This document shows positions 62,063-64,000 of a stretch of DNA of 64,000 nt, piece by piece; the first letter of the stretch is position 1, and every line of letters begins with the position of its first letter. The DNA comes from Candidatus Methanoperedens sp. GTDB lineage: Archaea; Halobacteriota; Methanosarcinia; Methanosarcinales; Methanoperedenaceae. Under the pieces are notes generated by a model, which searched no databases, was not told where the DNA came from, and worked only from the letters and a program-made list of their open reading frames with translations. Position numbers and translations under genes: made by a program. Location of the stretch: contig JAPZAS010000003.1 of NCBI GenBank assembly GCA_027460525.1, positions 1 through 64,000 of the forward strand. Reading direction: 5' to 3'.

Positions 62063-63103
62063 ATGGTTAGAGTAATCGGCATAGACCCCGGAACAAAAAG
62101 TTTTGATTTTTGCGGTCTGGAAGAAGATACCGTAATTCTCGATACCTCCATATCTACCATGGATATAATCAAAGATTCAGGGCTGCTCTCGGATATTATT
62201 ATGAAAACTGGAGCAGATGTGGTGGTGGGACCATCCGGGTTTGGCATTCCGATTACAGATATAAAAGACATTGGGGAGAGGGAATTGTTCCTTATATCCC
62301 TGATTAAAAAAGAAGACCGGAAAAGCAACCTCGGTATGCGTGCATCTATAAACAGGATGAAGCAGAATAAACTTCCGGTCTTTTTTATTCCAGGCGTTAT
62401 ACATCTTCCCACCGTCCCAAATTATCGAAAAATAAATAAAATCGACATGGGAACAGCGGATAAGCTCTGCTGTGCTGCTCTCGGGATCCGGGATCAGGCA
62501 TTAAGGTATAATAAAAATTACAGCGAGACATCATTCATATTGCTGGAAATGGGGTTTGGATATACTGCTGCTTTGGCGATAGCGGATGGGAAAATCGTGG
62601 ACGGTATCGGTGGAAGTTCGGGCAATATCGGTTTTCTCTCACTTGGAGGCATGGATGCAGAGCTTGCTTATCTCCTGGGAGAATTTAATAAGGAACTCCT
62701 TTTTCGGGGAGGAGTGGAAGCGCTTGCAAAAGCGCCTGAAAAATTGGTGGAAAACATAGACGCGTTGAATGCATATATCGAAGGCGCAATTAAGGATATC
62801 CTGGCGCTTACGGTGTCTGTGAAACCTCAGGAAATCATAGTCTCAGGGAGGATTTCAAGAGTCAGGGGAGTTTTTGATGAATTAAAAAAGCGGATCGACT
62901 TCCCTGTACGAAAGCTCGAAGGCTTTGCGGTAAAAAACGTCAAGGAAGCAGCACAGGGGGCAGCGCTTATTGCGAACGGGCTTGCTGGCGGGAGATATTC
63001 AGAGCTTATTGATGCGATGCAGATAAGAAAGGCAGAGGGGACTTCTCTGGATTATATCTTATTGCCTGAAATCGAGGCACTGAAAAAAGAATACGGAGTT
63101 TGA
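62063..63103 (+). CDS. DUF1464 family protein (sugar kinase/ASKHA-like)
   Basis: 346 residues. The N-terminus [20 protein letters not shown], the central [21 protein letters not shown] and the C-terminal [19 protein letters not shown] are the phosphate and adenosine motifs of the actin-like ATPase fold. DUF1464 is a set of archaeal proteins without a known reaction, predicted as kinases. It is divergent from gatD, and convergent with mfnA. Confidence 0.88.
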   Translation: MVRVIGIDPGTKSFDFCGLEEDTVILDTSISTMDIIKDSGLLSDIIMKTGADVVVGPSGFGIPITDIKDIGERELFLISLIKKEDRKSNLGMRASINRMKQNKLPVFFIPGVIHLPTVPNYRKINKIDMGTADKLCCAALGIRDQALRYNKNYSETSFILLEMGFGYTAALAIADGKIVDGIGGSSGNIGFLSLGGMDAELAYLLGEFNKELLFRGGVEALAKAPEKLVENIDALNAYIEGAIKDILALTVSVKPQEIIVSGRISRVRGVFDELKKRIDFPVRKLEGFAVKNVKEAAQGAALIANGLAGGRYSELIDAMQIRKAEGTSLDYILLPEIEALKKEYGV

Positions 63104-63113
63104 TTCATATTTT

Positions 63114-64000
63114 TTATTCCCCGAGGCATCTTTCCAGATCAGAAATGAAAAGCAAAACTGCCTCCTCGCTAAGATGAGGCATTATTATCAGCCTCATGGC
63201 TCTCGGATTACGCGTTATCGAGGTCATCCATCCTTTTTTGCGCAATTTTTTCCTCACCTCCTCAATATTGGGAACATCCAGGGCAACGACGTTCATAACA
63301 GGTTCAATTAAAGGCTCTATCCCGAACTCCCGCGTTCCCGCGACAAGCATGTCTGTCATCTTAATGCACCTGCCAACGATTTTCCTGTATCCTTCCCGGC
63401 CGAGATGCATCATCACTGCATAAGCTGCCGCCACTGCAGCACCGCTTCGCGTTCCTGTTAAAGAATGCTGCGCTCTTATTGTGAGATAAGGCGTATCGAT
63501 CTCAAGAGGCAGAAGGCAGGATTCTTCTTTGAAAAGCAACCCTCCTGAAGGAATTGTGGACAAACCCATCTTATGAGGGTCTGCTGTTATCGATGCCACC
63601 CCTTTAACAGAAAAGTCAAAATCATATTTTTTATCAAGGAAAGGGATGACAAACCCTCCGAATGCTGCATCCACATGTAGAAACAGATTATTTGCCAGAG
63701 CGACTTGCGCAAGCTTATCTATCGGGTCGATCTGCCCGAACTCCGTCGAGCCTGCAATCCCCACAAGCGCTACGGTATTGTCGTCCATGAGAGCCTCTAC
63801 CGAGTCCATATCAACTTTAAATTCGTGATCCAACGAGGCTTTCCTGAGTTCTATTCCAAGAAGATCTGCAATCTTATCGAACGAGAAATGGGCTGAAGCA
63901 GGGACAACCACATTGGGATGCTTTTTTTTACTCAGGTTCCTCGCCGTCCTGAGCGCCTGTATATTGGATTCTGTACCTCCTGTTGTTATATAACCGCAGG
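63114..64000 (-). CDS. mfnA: Tyrosine decarboxylase MfnA (5' end outside window)
   Basis: Pyridoxal-phosphate decarboxylase that makes tyramine for methanofuran (some homologues also make beta-alanine from aspartate for CoA). The cofactor lysine is in [10 protein letters not shown]; other motifs are [29 protein letters not shown]-like [14 protein letters not shown] and the upstream [11 protein letters not shown]. About 295 C-terminal codons are visible, and the full enzyme is ~380 residues. Together with mfnE it supports an organism that uses methanofuran. Confidence 0.92.
   Translation of the reverse strand, partial: CGYITTGGTESNIQALRTARNLSKKKHPNVVVPASAHFSFDKIADLLGIELRKASLDHEFKVDMDSVEALMDDNTVALVGIAGSTEFGQIDPIDKLAQVALANNLFLHVDAAFGGFVIPFLDKKYDFDFSVKGVASITADPHKMGLSTIPSGGLLFKEESCLLPLEIDTPYLTIRAQHSLTGTRSGAAVAAAYAVMMHLGREGYRKIVGRCIKMTDMLVAGTREFGIEPLIEPVMNVVALDVPNIEEVRKKLRKKGWMTSITRNPRAMRLIIMPHLSEEAVLLFISDLERCLGE

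Noticed and set aside
60706-62412. Long ORF extending gatD by 150 codons upstream
   Set aside because: The extension is antisense to the DUF1464 gene and the family N-terminus begins at the ATG at 61959.
1-64000. CRISPR arrays, rRNA genes, intact insertion sequences
   Set aside because: No evenly spaced direct repeats, no rRNA-like segments and no transposase or integrase ORF were found. The repeated hairpins differ in loops and spacing and are not CRISPR repeats.
1-64000. Origin as an extrachromosomal Borg-like element
   Set aside because: The window is dense in single-copy housekeeping genes (srp54, metG, gatD, thrC, two tRNAs), so a chromosome is far more likely.

Overview
This window is chromosomal DNA of a methane-metabolising euryarchaeon, most like the order Methanosarcinales and possibly 'Candidatus Methanoperedens' (ANME-2d). 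The evidence is the gene content: archaeal SRP54, GatD, aEF-1beta, a modified archaeal mevalonate route (phosphomevalonate dehydratase AcnX, UbiD, UbiX), methanofuran genes (mfnA, mfnE), the siroheme-dependent Ahb heme route, anaerobic Cbi cobalamin genes and a CcmD-like cytochrome c maturation peptide. The genus is an inference. There are no rRNA genes and I see no CRISPR array, intact insertion sequence or integrase.

Layout. 0-2.4 kb: a split glutamate synthase (three ORFs in place of one large subunit). 2.7-8.9 kb: tRNA-Ala(GGC), a diadenylate cyclase, DUF1015/DUF169 proteins, Pth2, a small CcmD-like gene, and heme genes ahbD-ahbB. 8.9-14.6 kb: a complete five-gene peptide/nickel ABC importer. 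14.6-21.3 kb: a defence island with a HepT/MntA module and a five-gene operon of DNA methyltransferase, PLD-helicase, a small protein, a DndD/Rad50-like ATPase and a second small protein. 21.4-24.5 kb: the ubiX-ubiD-acnX isoprenoid operon. 25.1-26.4 kb: srp54. 26.5-29.3 kb: a decayed accessory stretch with two toxin-antitoxin pairs and duplicated fragments. 29.3-35.5 kb: metG and cobalamin genes cbiT-cbiLF(fused)-cbiG-cbiH-cbiC. 35.6-41.4 kb: tRNA-Ala(CGC), aEF-1beta, a cupredoxin lipoprotein, mfnE, mtnA. 40.4-42.2 kb: an HgdB/HgdC-type dehydratase-like protein and its activase. 42.2-44.9 kb: a second decayed island holding an unfamiliar PIN-domain pair, a broken UPF0175/DUF2283 pair and a frameshifted restriction-modification remnant. 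44.9-64 kb: mostly housekeeping genes (fba, fbp, nth, a RecJ-like DHH protein, a ferredoxin plus FAD oxidoreductase, thrC, nnr, moaC, gatD, mfnA) with two more toxin-antitoxin modules.

The most unusual signal is not a gene. Five intergenic spacers (1.57-1.66, 22.60-22.71, 41.40-41.48, 47.07-47.15 and 53.83-54.05 kb) are built almost wholly of tandem short hairpins. Hairpins of the same types recur between spacers, and the paired bases change together. In three spacers the last hairpin is a homologous 24-nt unit whose 3' arm contains the start codon of the next gene in the operon. I know of no described family of this kind.

Other points worth attention are a fructose-bisphosphatase gene whose expected start codon reads ATC, a CbiL-CbiF fusion, a cupredoxin domain lacking the usual axial methionine, and an in-frame TGA in a DUF2283 gene.
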